Below are positions 1-7,885 of a DNA stretch of 10,722 nucleotides, piece by piece. The first letter of the stretch is position 1. Each line of letters opens with the position of its first letter. The stretch comes from Oscillospiraceae bacterium (GTDB lineage Bacteria; Bacillota_A; Clostridia; Oscillospirales; Oscillospiraceae). The DNA is taken from the NCBI GenBank assembly GCA_017411905.1, contig JAFQPB010000004.1, forward strand, positions 1 through 10,722, given 5' to 3'. The notes beneath the pieces are model-generated. The model made no database searches. It had not been told where the DNA came from and saw only the letters and a program-made list of their open reading frames with translations. The translations under genes and the position numbers were made by a program.

Positions 1-1113
1 ACGCTTGCCGGTGATGTACTCATTGTAGTCAATGGCCTCACCCACCAGACCCCACTGCATCTGAATAGATACCATAGCCATACCGGAGCCAACACCCAAA
101 ATTACGCCGTGAACCAGCGGAGGCACCTCCATCACCATATGCATACCAAAGAGCACTGCGCAGATCGCACCGCCGATGAGCAGGCTGATACGGATAACCT
201 TCTCCAGACCCAGCTTTTTACACATAAAGGGCACAGCCACCATAGAGCCCATCATAAAGGGCGCAGAGAGTGCAGAAGCGATGGTCTTATAGGTAACATC
301 GTTATAAACGGCAGAGTACATATACATACTGATATTCTCTGCCAGATACTGCATTGTGCAGATGCAGACACCGTGGATACACAGAGCGATAAAGGGACGG
401 TTTTTCTTTACGACCTCAAAAATGTCGGAGATCTTAATATCGTCTGCTTTAACTTCTTCGTTGACCACGACCCGCTCCTCAGTCAACGCATAGTGCAGCA
501 GGCAGATCACAAAGCCGACTGCCGCACAGGCCACGCCGGTGATCATATAGCCGGTGGACTTATTTTCACCGAACATACCGATGATGACAGGGCCCACCAT
601 ACCGGGGAGCATATTGCCGAACATAGAGCCCACACCGCGGGCAGAGGACAAGGATGCGCGCTCTGCATCATTTGTAGACATTGCAGACAGCAGTGAGCCC
701 ATAGGGATGTTGAACATCGTATAAGATGCCTCATAGAGGATCTTAAAGGAGAACAGAGCTACCAAAAGAGGGATGCCGTCCATAAAGGTAGGGACTGTCC
801 ACATAGCAATGGCAGAAACCGCCAGCAGAGGAGTCGCCCGGAGCAGCCAAGGACGGAACTTGCCGCGCTTATTGTGGCGCTTTGCGAAGGCCTTGTCCAT
901 CAGTGCACCCATCATAGGATCGTTGATGGCGTCCCAAATGGTCCAAACGATGGTGAGTATGCCCATTACGGTGGCATTGATACCCAAGACATTGGTACAG
1001 TACATTGAGAAGATGCTGGCCATCAGGGCAAAGGTCATACAGCCGCCCCAGTCGCCAAACATATAGCCGAACCAATGCTTTTTGGTCAGGCCGTTTTTCG
1101 GTGCTTTTGACAT
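1..1113 (-). CDS. GPH-family sugar:cation symporter (MelB-like MFS), 3' end cut off by window
   Basis: This is a membrane transporter of the glycoside-pentoside-hexuronide (GPH) family, which imports sugars together with Na+ or H+. I translated 371 codons without a stop; the C-terminal part lies beyond the left edge. Visible family marks are GDWGG at residues 20-24; WDAINDP at 60-66, whose D61 and D65 sit like the cation-binding Asp pair of MelB helix II; and EAIDYNEYITGKR at 359-371, the late GPH signature. Hydrophobic helices alternate with short loops throughout. The start ATG at 1113 has a GGAGGA ribosome binding site about 8 bases upstream, and a promoter lies just before it, so the gene probably has its own transcript. 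GPH members usually have about 450-500 residues, so roughly a quarter is missing. The substrate cannot be read from the sequence. Confidence 0.88.
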   Translation of the reverse strand, partial: MSKAPKNGLTKKHWFGYMFGDWGGCMTFALMASIFSMYCTNVLGINATVMGILTIVWTIWDAINDPMMGALMDKAFAKRHNKRGKFRPWLLRATPLLAVSAIAMWTVPTFMDGIPLLVALFSFKILYEASYTMFNIPMGSLLSAMSTNDAERASLSSARGVGSMFGNMLPGMVGPVIIGMFGENKSTGYMITGVACAAVGFVICLLHYALTEERVVVNEEVKADDIKISDIFEVVKKNRPFIALCIHGVCICTMQYLAENISMYMYSAVYNDVTYKTIASALSAPFMMGSMVAVPFMCKKLGLEKVIRISLLIGGAICAVLFGMHMVMEVPPLVHGVILGVGSGMAMVSIQMQWGLVGEAIDYNEYITGKR

Positions 1114-1149
1114 TTTTTCTTCCTCCAAGTTTTTATTTCTTGCTTTTTC

Positions 1150-1178
1150 ATTCTATCATAACAATTCCCTGTTGTAAA
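1150..1178 (-). promoter_or_regulatory. Sigma-A-type promoter for the GPH transporter
   Basis: On the minus strand, TTTACA (1178-1173) and TAGAAT (1155-1150) are separated by exactly 17 bases. The start codon of the transporter lies about 37 bases downstream of the -10 box. No clear terminator separates this promoter from the end of the deacetylase gene upstream, so read-through is possible. Confidence 0.65.
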
Positions 1179-1217
1179 CAACCACTATTTTACTATTTTC
1201 AGGCTGTATTGAAACTT

Positions 1218-2231
1218 TTAGAAGGTATAATCATCCAAAGTCTTAAATGTATAGCCTTGTGCGTGGGCTTCGTCTATAATCCTACCCAAGCCCTCCGCAT
1301 TGTCCCGGGATATGGCGTGGAGCAAAAGCACCGCGCCGGGATGGAAACGCTTGGTCACAGCGGCCACTGCCCGGTCTGCACCCTTTTGGTTCTCGGTATC
1401 CCAGTCATCATAAGCAAAGGACCAAAAAATCGATTTATAGCCAAGAGAGGTCACCAGCTCCAGCGAGCAAACAGAGCTCTCCCCCTCCGGGAAACGGAAA
1501 TAAGGACTTGTGTAATGAAAATTCTCCCGGAGATAGTTGTCAAGACGTGCGATCTCCCGTGCCATCTCCACACGGGTAAGCGTGGGGAATTGGGGGTGGG
1601 TGGAGCTGTGGTTGCCCACAATATGCCCCTCGTCGATCATCCGCTGCACAAGGGCGGGATTTTTCTTTGCATAGCTCAGGGTTATAAAAAAGGCAGCCTT
1701 TACATTTTTCTCCTTTAGGGTATCCAAAATATCTGCCGTCAGATTTTCATATTCATACCCATTGTCAAAAGTCAGGTACATAATTTTTTCGGTGGTCTTT
1801 TTATCGATGGCCAACGCCTGCACACCGGACAGCCTGTCAAACCGATTTTGATTGTCAATGGACATTTGGGGGCGCTGACCGTTCAGCGCGAGGCCAAAGC
1901 CGTGGCCGGAACTCTTTGTGGAAAGTCCCCGGGTATTGTCCGGGTCAGTTACAAGATATGTATGCTGAGACATCTCCAAAAGCACCGACCCACGCGGTTC
2001 TGTAGGTGGCTCTGTGGGCGGCTCTGTAGGCGGTTCCGTAGGCGGTTCCGTTGGCGGTTCCGTTGGCGGTTCTGTGGGTGGTTCTGTGGGTGGCTCTGTA
2101 GGCGGATCGGTGACTACCGGTGGGTCTGTCGGAGCTTCCGGCCTTTCCGTCCCCGGAACCAAAAGCAAACAGCACAAAATAAGCAGCACCACCCCAATGG
2201 TGCAGAGTGTAAAAATGGTTCCTTTTTTCAT
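1218..2231 (-). CDS. pdaA: PdaA-like polysaccharide deacetylase (NodB domain) with a Pro-Pro-Thr-Glu linker
   Basis: This 337-residue exported or membrane-anchored enzyme probably deacetylates peptidoglycan. In Bacillus, PdaA removes the acetyl group from muramic acid residues on the way to the muramic delta-lactam of spore cortex. Residues 1-25 are a basic start plus one hydrophobic segment (signal or anchor; no clean lipobox). Residues 42-79 are about nine repeats of PPTE, a likely wall-spanning spacer. The NodB domain covers about 150-335: TFDNGY (154-159, D156), HxxxH metal ligands H208 and H212 in GNHSSTHP, YFRFPEG (244-250), and LLLHAISRDNAE (302-313). TFDNGY, rather than TFDDGP, is typical of the PdaA branch. 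The start is supported by AGGAGGT six bases upstream. The gene lies 39 bases after the MFS gene and may share its transcript. A vegetative wall role is possible, because no sporulation gene or sporulation promoter is visible. Confidence 0.88.
   Translation of the reverse strand: MKKGTIFTLCTIGVVLLILCCLLLVPGTERPEAPTDPPVVTDPPTEPPTEPPTEPPTEPPTEPPTEPPTEPPTEPPTEPRGSVLLEMSQHTYLVTDPDNTRGLSTKSSGHGFGLALNGQRPQMSIDNQNRFDRLSGVQALAIDKKTTEKIMYLTFDNGYEYENLTADILDTLKEKNVKAAFFITLSYAKKNPALVQRMIDEGHIVGNHSSTHPQFPTLTRVEMAREIARLDNYLRENFHYTSPYFRFPEGESSVCSLELVTSLGYKSIFWSFAYDDWDTENQKGADRAVAAVTKRFHPGAVLLLHAISRDNAEGLGRIIDEAHAQGYTFKTLDDYTF
1995..2108 (-). repeat. 12-base tandem repeat encoding (PPTE)n inside the deacetylase gene
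   Basis: About nine imperfect copies of a 12-base unit (forward-strand pattern GGyGGyTCyGTd) encode the Pro-Pro-Thr-Glu linker. The copies differ mainly at third codon positions. The unit is a multiple of three, so gain or loss of copies would change linker length without breaking the frame. Confidence 0.9.
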
Positions 2232-2270
2232 ACAAAACCTCCTTTTCGCTAAAGTGCGCTATGTATTTAT

Positions 2271-3437
2271 TTATTTATTGCGGTCTTTTCGGAGTGTTTC
2301 CTCGTGCATAAGGAACATAACGGTCAAAAGTACAAACTGATAGACCGGCAGAAGAGAGATAGAAATATAGTCAGCGATCAAGCCAAATAACGGCGGCATA
2401 AGCAGAAAGCCCGTATAAGCAAAGGCCATTTGCACACCGATCATTGCCTGAGACTTATCTTTTCCAAATACATCGGGCGTCATATGGATAATGCAGGGAT
2501 ATATCGGTGCACAACCAAGACCGATGACGGCAAAGCCAACAAGGGCAAATGTAGCGTGAAAGGGCACGAACAGCAGTATAATTCCTGCGGCAATGAGGAC
2601 GATGCCCATACGAATCAGGAAATGGTCGCTCAGCTTCATTGCAAAAAAACCGTTTATAAACCTGCCAAAGGTGACGCCAATATAAAACATACTGGCAAAG
2701 CCTGCAGCCGCCTCGGGCGAAAAGCTCCACTTTGCTACAAGGTAAGAGCTTGCCCATAAAGAGGTGGTCAGCTCCAGCGAGCAGTAGCAGAAAAAGGTCA
2801 AAAAGCAAGGCAGCGCACCTTTTATAGCAAAAATTTCCTTAAAGGAAAGTACCGCAGGCAAAACCTCTTGCCTGTCCCCACCATCTTCCACACCCTTTTT
2901 CCAAAGGGGAATACTCAGAAAGACACCGGCAGATAATATGGTCTGAATAACCGCTACAAACAGATACCCGTAATTCCAGCTATTTAAATTCATAAGCGAA
3001 AAGCTCATAATATAGGGGCTTATAGATGCGCCCACGCCCCACATACAGTGCAGCCAGCTCATATGCTGGGCTTTATAATGAAGTGCCACATAGTTATTGA
3101 GGATGGCATCCACACCGCCGGCACCAAGGCCATAGGGAATTGCCCACAGCATCAGCATCCAAAACCGGCTGCTGGCAGAAAAGCCGAACAGACCCATTGC
3201 CGTCAGTGCAATGCTCACTGCTGTCACCTTGCCAGCTCCGAATCTGCGCAGCAGCTTATCGCTAAACAGGCTGGATAAAATCGTTCCCGCGCAAATCGTT
3301 GCCGATAGGATTCCAGCAAAGAAGACAGGAACATTGATTTCCTGATGCAGCACCGGCCACGCAGAACCAAGGAGCGAGTCCGGCAATCCCAAACTGATAA
3401 AGCACACATAAATAAGTGCTAACAACAAACTTCCCAT
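2271..3437 (-). CDS. MFS transporter, 12-helix type, substrate unknown
   Basis: A 388-residue polytopic membrane protein with the length and hydrophobic pattern of a 12-helix major facilitator. The N-terminal helix contains ISLGLPDSLLGSAWP (residues 15-28), a pattern I associate with a clostridial MFS group related to FucP/YbjJ-type sugar or small-molecule transporters. MFS motif A is seen after helix 2 as SDKLLRRFGAGK (59-70), and a motif-A-like VTFGRFINGF occurs in the second half. A hydrophilic central loop (about residues 184-195) separates the two halves. The start ATG lies four bases after the stop of the PHP gene, with GAAGG inside that gene's end as ribosome binding site. The two genes are therefore almost certainly co-transcribed and probably coupled in translation. 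Direction and substrate of transport cannot be read from the sequence. Confidence 0.85.
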   Translation of the reverse strand: MGSLLLALIYVCFISLGLPDSLLGSAWPVLHQEINVPVFFAGILSATICAGTILSSLFSDKLLRRFGAGKVTAVSIALTAMGLFGFSASSRFWMLMLWAIPYGLGAGGVDAILNNYVALHYKAQHMSWLHCMWGVGASISPYIMSFSLMNLNSWNYGYLFVAVIQTILSAGVFLSIPLWKKGVEDGGDRQEVLPAVLSFKEIFAIKGALPCFLTFFCYCSLELTTSLWASSYLVAKWSFSPEAAAGFASMFYIGVTFGRFINGFFAMKLSDHFLIRMGIVLIAAGIILLFVPFHATFALVGFAVIGLGCAPIYPCIIHMTPDVFGKDKSQAMIGVQMAFAYTGFLLMPPLFGLIADYISISLLPVYQFVLLTVMFLMHEETLRKDRNK

Positions 3438-3441
3438 AGGA

Positions 3442-4467
3442 TTATGCCTTCAGCTCGTCTACAAAGTAGGCGTTGGTGTTGGCAGGCTTTCCGTTTTCAT
3501 CGATCACCGTTACGCGCACATAAACTCCGTTCTCCGGAACAGACACTTCTGCGCAAGTCAAATACGCCCCTTCCGGCGCGTGAACGGTATGCATCCAACG
3601 GGTGTCGGAAGAAAAGATGATGCTTTTTACCGGTTCACATTCAATATGCATTTTTCCGTCTTCATACCAAAGGCTCTTGATGCAGGGGCCTTGGGAGGCG
3701 TAAAAATGTCCCTGCTCCAGCGCGGAAGTAATGGTGCGGTAGTCCAGTTTATCGGCTTTTATCATTGTAAAACCGCCAAAGGAATCGCAGTTTGGACCGG
3801 AAGTACCGCCGTGGTTATGATTATCGTCGGTGGCGATGCAGTAGATCCGCTTGCCGCTGCGGAGCATTTCATCGTAAATAGCCGGCACATAATCCTCATA
3901 CCCGGCCACTACACAGCCGTAGTTGCAGATCTCCATAGCGTGCATATTGTGATAATTTATGTACTGGTCCCGGGTCTCCATAGACCATATCGGGTGGTTA
4001 TAGGTAACAAAAAAGCCCTTTTCCCGCCCTTTTCGCATCATATCGCTGATACATTCCGGGGTATATGTGCGGACATAGTCCGGCTCATCCTCGTAAAACT
4101 GCGCATGACCCCGATACTTGGGGGCATTGCCGAAAAGATAGGTCTCCCGGTGCCAGCAGGCCTGCTTCAGGTTATCCGGCTCTAAGGCGATCAGACACAT
4201 ATGGCAGGTTTTCGTCAGGCTGAAATCCCCGCCCCATATCTCGTTGATCTCCATCTCGTAGCCGTGAAGGGGCAGGAAATTCTCATCAGCCAAATCATCG
4301 TGGGGGATCATAATATCGTGGTCGGTGTAGGCCACCACGGAGTAGCCATGCGCCATATAGTGCTTTTTAATCTCCGCAGGGGTCAGCGCACCGTCGGATA
4401 TGGTGCTGTGACAGTGCAGGTTTGCTTTATAAAACTTTCCGTTTTCAGGCAGTAAATACTTCTTCAT
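3442..4467 (-). CDS. PHP-domain metal-dependent hydrolase
   Basis: A 341-residue soluble protein with the N-terminal PHP (polymerase and histidinol phosphatase) fold, a trinuclear metal phosphoesterase family. Metal-ligand motifs appear in order: HCHST (H18, H20) followed by D25 in STISDG; YTDHD (D49, H50); a Glu near 71 in GYEMEINE; H158 in YNHPIWS; and ATDDNHNHG (212-220) with D214, D215, H217 and H219. All expected ligands look present, so it is probably active. About 100 residues after the PHP core form an extra, mostly beta-rich C-terminal part. The gene starts 13 bases after the ridA stop with GTGAGGA as ribosome binding site and ends four bases before the MFS start. Substrate is unknown; PHP proteins of this type include nucleotide and sugar-phosphate hydrolases. 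The MFS partner may move its substrate or product, but this is inference. Confidence 0.85.
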   Translation of the reverse strand: MKKYLLPENGKFYKANLHCHSTISDGALTPAEIKKHYMAHGYSVVAYTDHDIMIPHDDLADENFLPLHGYEMEINEIWGGDFSLTKTCHMCLIALEPDNLKQACWHRETYLFGNAPKYRGHAQFYEDEPDYVRTYTPECISDMMRKGREKGFFVTYNHPIWSMETRDQYINYHNMHAMEICNYGCVVAGYEDYVPAIYDEMLRSGKRIYCIATDDNHNHGGTSGPNCDSFGGFTMIKADKLDYRTITSALEQGHFYASQGPCIKSLWYEDGKMHIECEPVKSIIFSSDTRWMHTVHAPEGAYLTCAEVSVPENGVYVRVTVIDENGKPANTNAYFVDELKA

Positions 4468-4480
4468 AAAAAATCCTCAC

Positions 4481-4849
4481 TTATTTGACAGCAATGGCTT
4501 CGATCTCGCAAAGTACGCCCTTGGGAAGGGTCTTGACTGCCACGCAGCTACGGGCAGGCTTGGAAATAAAATACTTGGCATAAACCCCATTAAAGGCGGC
4601 AAAATCCCCCATATCCGCAAGAAAACAGGTGGTTTTGAACACCTTTTCAAAGCCAACGCCTGCCGCTTCCAAGATCGCGCCAACATTCTTGCAGCTCTGT
4701 TCAGCTTGGGCGCAAATCCCTTCGGGCACTTCTCCGGTTACGGGATCCACCGGAATCTGACCGGAGGTATAGACAAAACCGTTTACTTCAAAGCCTTGGC
4801 TATAGGGGCCGATAGCACCGGGGGCATTTTTAGTTTCTAAAACTTTCAT
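4481..4849 (-). CDS. ridA: RidA family enamine/imine deaminase
   Basis: A 122-residue protein of the RidA/YjgF/UK114 family, which hydrolyses reactive enamines and imines such as 2-aminoacrylate to the keto acid and ammonia, usually as a trimer. Family marks are GAIGPYSQG (11-19), YTSGQIPVDP (27-36), and PARSCVAVKTLPKG (98-111), whose R100 and C102 match the Arg and Cys of the E. coli active site. E115 in CEIEAIA matches the catalytic-site Glu. The length is slightly short of the usual 124-130 but complete. Its ATG overlaps the TGA of the upstream C-S lyase gene (ATGA), with AAGGAG in the end of that gene as ribosome binding site. This tight coupling suggests that it removes the 2-aminoacrylate which the lyase produces. 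Confidence 0.93.
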   Translation of the reverse strand: MKVLETKNAPGAIGPYSQGFEVNGFVYTSGQIPVDPVTGEVPEGICAQAEQSCKNVGAILEAAGVGFEKVFKTTCFLADMGDFAAFNGVYAKYFISKPARSCVAVKTLPKGVLCEIEAIAVK

Positions 4850-6069
4850 AGCAATTTCTCCTTGTTAAAAACATATTTATCCAGTCTCTCGAAGGCCTCT
4901 ATGACCCGGGAAAGGGGCAGCGCCAAGTTTATGCGGATATGGCACTCGCCGTGGAACATCCGTCCGTCCTGCACTGCAACGCCCACAGCCCAAGCCGCCT
5001 TTTCCACATCCTCAATGGTTTTCCCGTGGGCTTGGCACCACTTCGTGCAGTCCACAAAGAGCATATAGGTGCCCTCGGGGCGGGAAACCTCCACACCGTC
5101 AAAATGGGTGCGGATATAGTCCACCGCAAAGTCTATATTGCCGGTAATGACCTGACACAGCTCGTCCACCCATTCATATCCCGCCTGCTTGTATGCACCG
5201 ATGAGGGCGTGCATAGAAAGCACATTCATACTGTTATAGTGGCAAAGAGAGGCCTCCTTTTCCACACGCTCACGCAGATACTTATTATAAATGACGTGAT
5301 AGCTGCCGATAAGACCGGCCAAGTTAAAAGTCTTAGAAGGCGCATAAAGCGCAACGGTGCGGTTTTTGGCATCCTCGCTGATGCTTTGGGTGGGTGTATG
5401 CCTGTAGCCCGTAAGGATAATATCCGACCAGATCTCATCGGAAACCACGAAAACATCGTGCTTTCTGTACAGCTCCATAGCTTTCTCGATTTCCCACTTT
5501 TCCCAAACACGGCCGCAGGGATTGTGGGGAGAACAGAAGATGGCCGCGTGGATCTTGTTTTCCACGATCTTCTTCTCCATATCCTCAAAATCCATCCGCC
5601 AAATGCCCTTTTCATCCTTTTGGAGAGGCGAATGGACGATACGGTAGCCGTTATCCGTAAGGCTTCTTGTAAAGCCGATGTAAGTGGGACTGTGTACAAG
5701 GACATTGTCTCCCCGGGAGCAGAGGGCATTCAGCGCGCTGACCACACCGCCCAAAACACCGTTTTCGTAGCCGATGTGTTCCTTATTAAGTCCCGTTACT
5801 CCGTTGCGTGTTTCCTGCCAGCGAATAATGGAATCAAAGTATTCCTCCGTAGGAGAAAAATAGCCGTAGGCCATATGCTGCGTGCGGGCAATGACGGCTT
5901 CGGGAACAGTGGGCACCGTAGGAAAATTCATATCCGCCACCCACATTGGGATCAAATCAAAGCCCTCCTTGGGGGCATCGGGGGCAAAGCCGGGCATCTT
6001 GCCCACATCGTCTACCGCAATAGCATCTCTGCCCCGGCGATCCATAATGGAAGTAAAATCATATTTCAT
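4846..6069 (-). CDS. PatB/MalY-type PLP-dependent C-S beta-lyase (aminotransferase fold)
   Basis: A 407-residue cytoplasmic fold-type I PLP enzyme of the MalY/PatB group. Members cleave cystathionine or cysteine conjugates to a thiol, pyruvate and ammonia; some also act as regulators. Residues are numbered from the ATG at 6069: LIPMWVADMNFP (39-50) is the group's N-terminal signature; HNPCGRV at 182-188 holds the cofactor Asn; D211 in VSDEIWSD binds the pyridine ring; K246 in APSKTFNLAG is the PLP lysine; R379 in HIRINLALP is the carboxylate-binding Arg. The frame stays open to an ATG at 6159, but that start would lie upstream of the promoter and inside the previous terminator. ATG 6069 has AAAGGA eight bases upstream and gives the family N-terminus. 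It is the first gene of its unit and overlaps ridA by ATGA. Substrate specificity is not certain. Confidence 0.9.
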   Translation of the reverse strand: MKYDFTSIMDRRGRDAIAVDDVGKMPGFAPDAPKEGFDLIPMWVADMNFPTVPTVPEAVIARTQHMAYGYFSPTEEYFDSIIRWQETRNGVTGLNKEHIGYENGVLGGVVSALNALCSRGDNVLVHSPTYIGFTRSLTDNGYRIVHSPLQKDEKGIWRMDFEDMEKKIVENKIHAAIFCSPHNPCGRVWEKWEIEKAMELYRKHDVFVVSDEIWSDIILTGYRHTPTQSISEDAKNRTVALYAPSKTFNLAGLIGSYHVIYNKYLRERVEKEASLCHYNSMNVLSMHALIGAYKQAGYEWVDELCQVITGNIDFAVDYIRTHFDGVEVSRPEGTYMLFVDCTKWCQAHGKTIEDVEKAAWAVGVAVQDGRMFHGECHIRINLALPLSRVIEAFERLDKYVFNKEKLL

Positions 6070-6077
6070 ATCGCATA

Positions 6078-6083
6078 TCCTTT
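6078..6083 (-). promoter_or_regulatory. Ribosome binding site fixing the lyase start at 6069
   Basis: AAAGGA on the minus strand lies eight bases before the ATG at 6069-6067. It supports this start over the in-frame ATG at 6159. Confidence 0.6.
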
Positions 6084-6114
6084 CTGCAGGCATTTTGTCG
6101 TATTCCTGCTTTCT

Positions 6115-6142
6115 ATTATAGCACCTCCCCCCATTTCTGCAA
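6115..6142 (-). promoter_or_regulatory. Promoter of the lyase-ridA-PHP-MFS unit
   Basis: A perfect TATAAT -10 box (6120-6115) is preceded by TTGCAG (6142-6137) with a 16-base spacer. It lies between the surE terminator and the lyase ribosome binding site. Confidence 0.65.
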
Positions 6143-6146
6143 GCAT

Positions 6147-6174
6147 AAAAAATCGCCACCTAACCGGCGGCGAT
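6147..6174 (-). terminator. Rho-independent terminator after surE
   Basis: On the minus strand, a 9-bp stem (ATCGCCGCC with GGTGGCGAT, one G-U pair) with loop GGTTA is followed by six T residues. It begins five bases after the surE stop codon and ends the DHH-DHH-surE unit. Confidence 0.85.
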
Positions 6175-6179
6175 CTTGT

Positions 6180-6902
6180 TTACTTGTTCAGGTGCTTCAG
6201 CTTTTCGTAGAGGGCGGGGTCGGTGCGGATGACGGTCAGCGGGGAGAGAGAAATATAACCGCCTACCACGCAGTCCGTATCCAGCGTCAGATCGCCGCTG
6301 TCCTTATGGACACAGGTGCCGCTGGGCTGATAGAGATAGTCTCCAACGGGGGTAAAATTATCGGAAAAATAGGGGCCGCCCTGCCGGGTAATGCGAATGT
6401 CACCGGCTTCGGGAGGGATATTTACGTTATAAAGACTTCCAAGCTCCCACAGGCGGTTTTCTTCCATAAACGCCCAAACCCTGTCCAAGTGCTTTGCAGC
6501 GGTCTCGTAGCCTGCCACAGAAGTAGAAAAAGCAATCGCCGGGAGACCCTGCGCGCCGGCTTCAAAAACAACCGCGGCAGTACCGGAGTACATAATGTCC
6601 TTGCCCACATTATAGCCCTTGTTGATGCCGGAGATCACAAGGTCAAATTCCTTTCTAAGGCCGATGAGGGCAAAGCGCACGCAATCGGCGGGGGTAGAGT
6701 CTACCGTATAAGTCTCCACGCCGCAGATGTCCTCCACCCGGCGCACCTCGTAGGGCGCGTGAATTTCGATACCGTGGCTCTTGCCGCTTTGCTGTACCTT
6801 CGGCACTACAACCGTTACATCGCCTAATTTCTTTGCCCACGCCACCAATTCCGGCAGAACGGGGGCGGAAATGCTGTCGTCGTTTGTTACTAAAATTCTC
6901 AT
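6180..6902 (-). CDS. surE: 5'/3'-nucleotidase SurE
   Basis: A 240-residue SurE family metal-dependent phosphatase, which dephosphorylates 5' and 3' nucleoside monophosphates and in some species short polyphosphate. Key residues are visible: N7, D8 and D9 in VTNDDS; S39 in QQSGKSHG; N94 in SGINKGYNVG; and YSGTAAVVFEA (105-115). VDSTPADCVRFAL (67-79) is the usual conserved core segment. Length is close to the normal 245-260. A small oddity is Ser10 where most members have Gly (NDDG). Its ATG overlaps the TGA of the preceding DHH gene (ATGA) with GAGGA about 9 bases upstream, so translation is coupled. In this operon it could convert nucleoside monophosphates released by the DHH proteins into nucleosides. 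Confidence 0.94.
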   Translation of the reverse strand: MRILVTNDDSISAPVLPELVAWAKKLGDVTVVVPKVQQSGKSHGIEIHAPYEVRRVEDICGVETYTVDSTPADCVRFALIGLRKEFDLVISGINKGYNVGKDIMYSGTAAVVFEAGAQGLPAIAFSTSVAGYETAAKHLDRVWAFMEENRLWELGSLYNVNIPPEAGDIRITRQGGPYFSDNFTPVGDYLYQPSGTCVHKDSGDLTLDTDCVVGGYISLSPLTVIRTDPALYEKLKHLNK

Positions 6903-7885
6903 AGCCAGTCCTCATGGGTGTCCTTATATTCTTTTACCAGCGCGTCGGCATCCCGGAGCAGGGCGTGCATTTCTTCCTCGCTGTAGACCGTTGCGCCGCA
7001 GGCGCAGGCATGGCCTCCGCCGCGGTACTTTTCCGCAATAGGATTGACGTGGACGAAGCGGGAGCGCAGTCTCACGCGTATCGTCCCCTCCGCATCGTTA
7101 TTGTCGATGAAGACCATCCAGCAGATGCTTCCCCGGATAGAGTCCAGCGTACCGACACAGGCACTTGCCTGCTCTAAGGTCAGGTTAAACTTTTCCTGCA
7201 TCGCCTTATCCACATAGATGTACGCCACACCGTTTTCGGTGATCTGCATTTTTTCATAGATATAGGCCTTAAATTTCAGATATTCAAAGGCCTCCAAGTA
7301 AAGTCTTGCATACAGAAGCTGGGTATCCACGCCCACATCCAGCAGAAGTGCTGCATTGCGCAGCGTATCGCCGGAGACACCGTCGTACTTAAAGCGGCCG
7401 GAATCGGTCACAAGGCCGGTGTAGAGGTGGGTAGCAGCTTCGGAGTCGATCTTCAGCTCATCCTTAAAAGTGGCGTAGAAATCCACGATCATCTCGCAGG
7501 CGGCTGCCCGGTCTTCCTCTACCCATTGGATATCCCCGTAGGTTTCCAGCGGAATGTGGTGGTCGATCTTGATGAGCTCCTTGCAGAGCTTGTATTTCTT
7601 ATTGGAAATGCGGGCTTCGGAGGCAGTATCCACCACGATGCCGAGAGCATCGGCATACAGCTCATCTGCCACGTCCTCGTCCTCGGGACCCATAAATTCC
7701 AAGTACTGGGCGGTATCCCTGTCGATAAGGTAGATCTCCTTTTCCGGGAAGGAAAGCTGCAAAATGCGCTTTAAGCCCTTGGTGGCACCCACGCAGTCAC
7801 CGTCATTGCGGATATGGCGGAAGATCATAATGCGGTCATATTCTTTGATTTTCTGTAAGATTTGCTCTTTTACTTCTCTGTTCAT
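6899..7885 (-). CDS. DHH/DHHA1 phosphoesterase, NrnA-like (second of a tandem pair)
   Basis: A 328-residue cytoplasmic phosphoesterase of the DHH subfamily that includes NrnA, which degrades 2-5 nucleotide RNAs and dephosphorylates pAp. The DHH domain shows FRHIRNDGDCVG (22-33; H24, D28, D30), VVDTASEARI (D86), IDHHI (D108, H109, H110) and GLVTDSGRFKYDG (D161). The C-terminal DHHA1 domain ends with YRGGGHACACG (287-297). The first motif has Asn27 where RPDGD is usual, while the metal ligands remain. It overlaps the stop of the upstream paralogue by ATGA, with AAGGAG as ribosome binding site, and overlaps surE by ATGA. It is clearly diverged from its neighbour, so the duplication is not recent. 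Either or both could be the true NrnA; c-di-NMP (GdpP/PgpH-like) activity is less likely given the short form without PAS or membrane domains. Confidence 0.88.
   Translation of the reverse strand: MNREVKEQILQKIKEYDRIMIFRHIRNDGDCVGATKGLKRILQLSFPEKEIYLIDRDTAQYLEFMGPEDEDVADELYADALGIVVDTASEARISNKKYKLCKELIKIDHHIPLETYGDIQWVEEDRAAACEMIVDFYATFKDELKIDSEAATHLYTGLVTDSGRFKYDGVSGDTLRNAALLLDVGVDTQLLYARLYLEAFEYLKFKAYIYEKMQITENGVAYIYVDKAMQEKFNLTLEQASACVGTLDSIRGSICWMVFIDNNDAEGTIRVRLRSRFVHVNPIAEKYRGGGHACACGATVYSEEEMHALLRDADALVKEYKDTHEDWL

Noticed and set aside
109..696. 195-codon His-rich plus-strand frame
   Set aside because: It lies opposite the GPH transporter, whose minus-strand translation carries family signatures from end to end.
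2014..2340. Plus-strand frame encoding a GGSV repeat
   Set aside because: It is the complement of the PPTE-coding tandem repeat; no independent ribosome binding site.
6070..6159. N-terminal extension of the lyase from ATG 6159
   Set aside because: This start would lie upstream of the promoter and inside the terminator, and the extra residues do not fit the family.
4939..6210. 423-codon plus-strand open frame opposite the C-S lyase
   Set aside because: It is the antisense shadow of a clear PLP enzyme with all active-site residues; no ribosome binding site or family resemblance.
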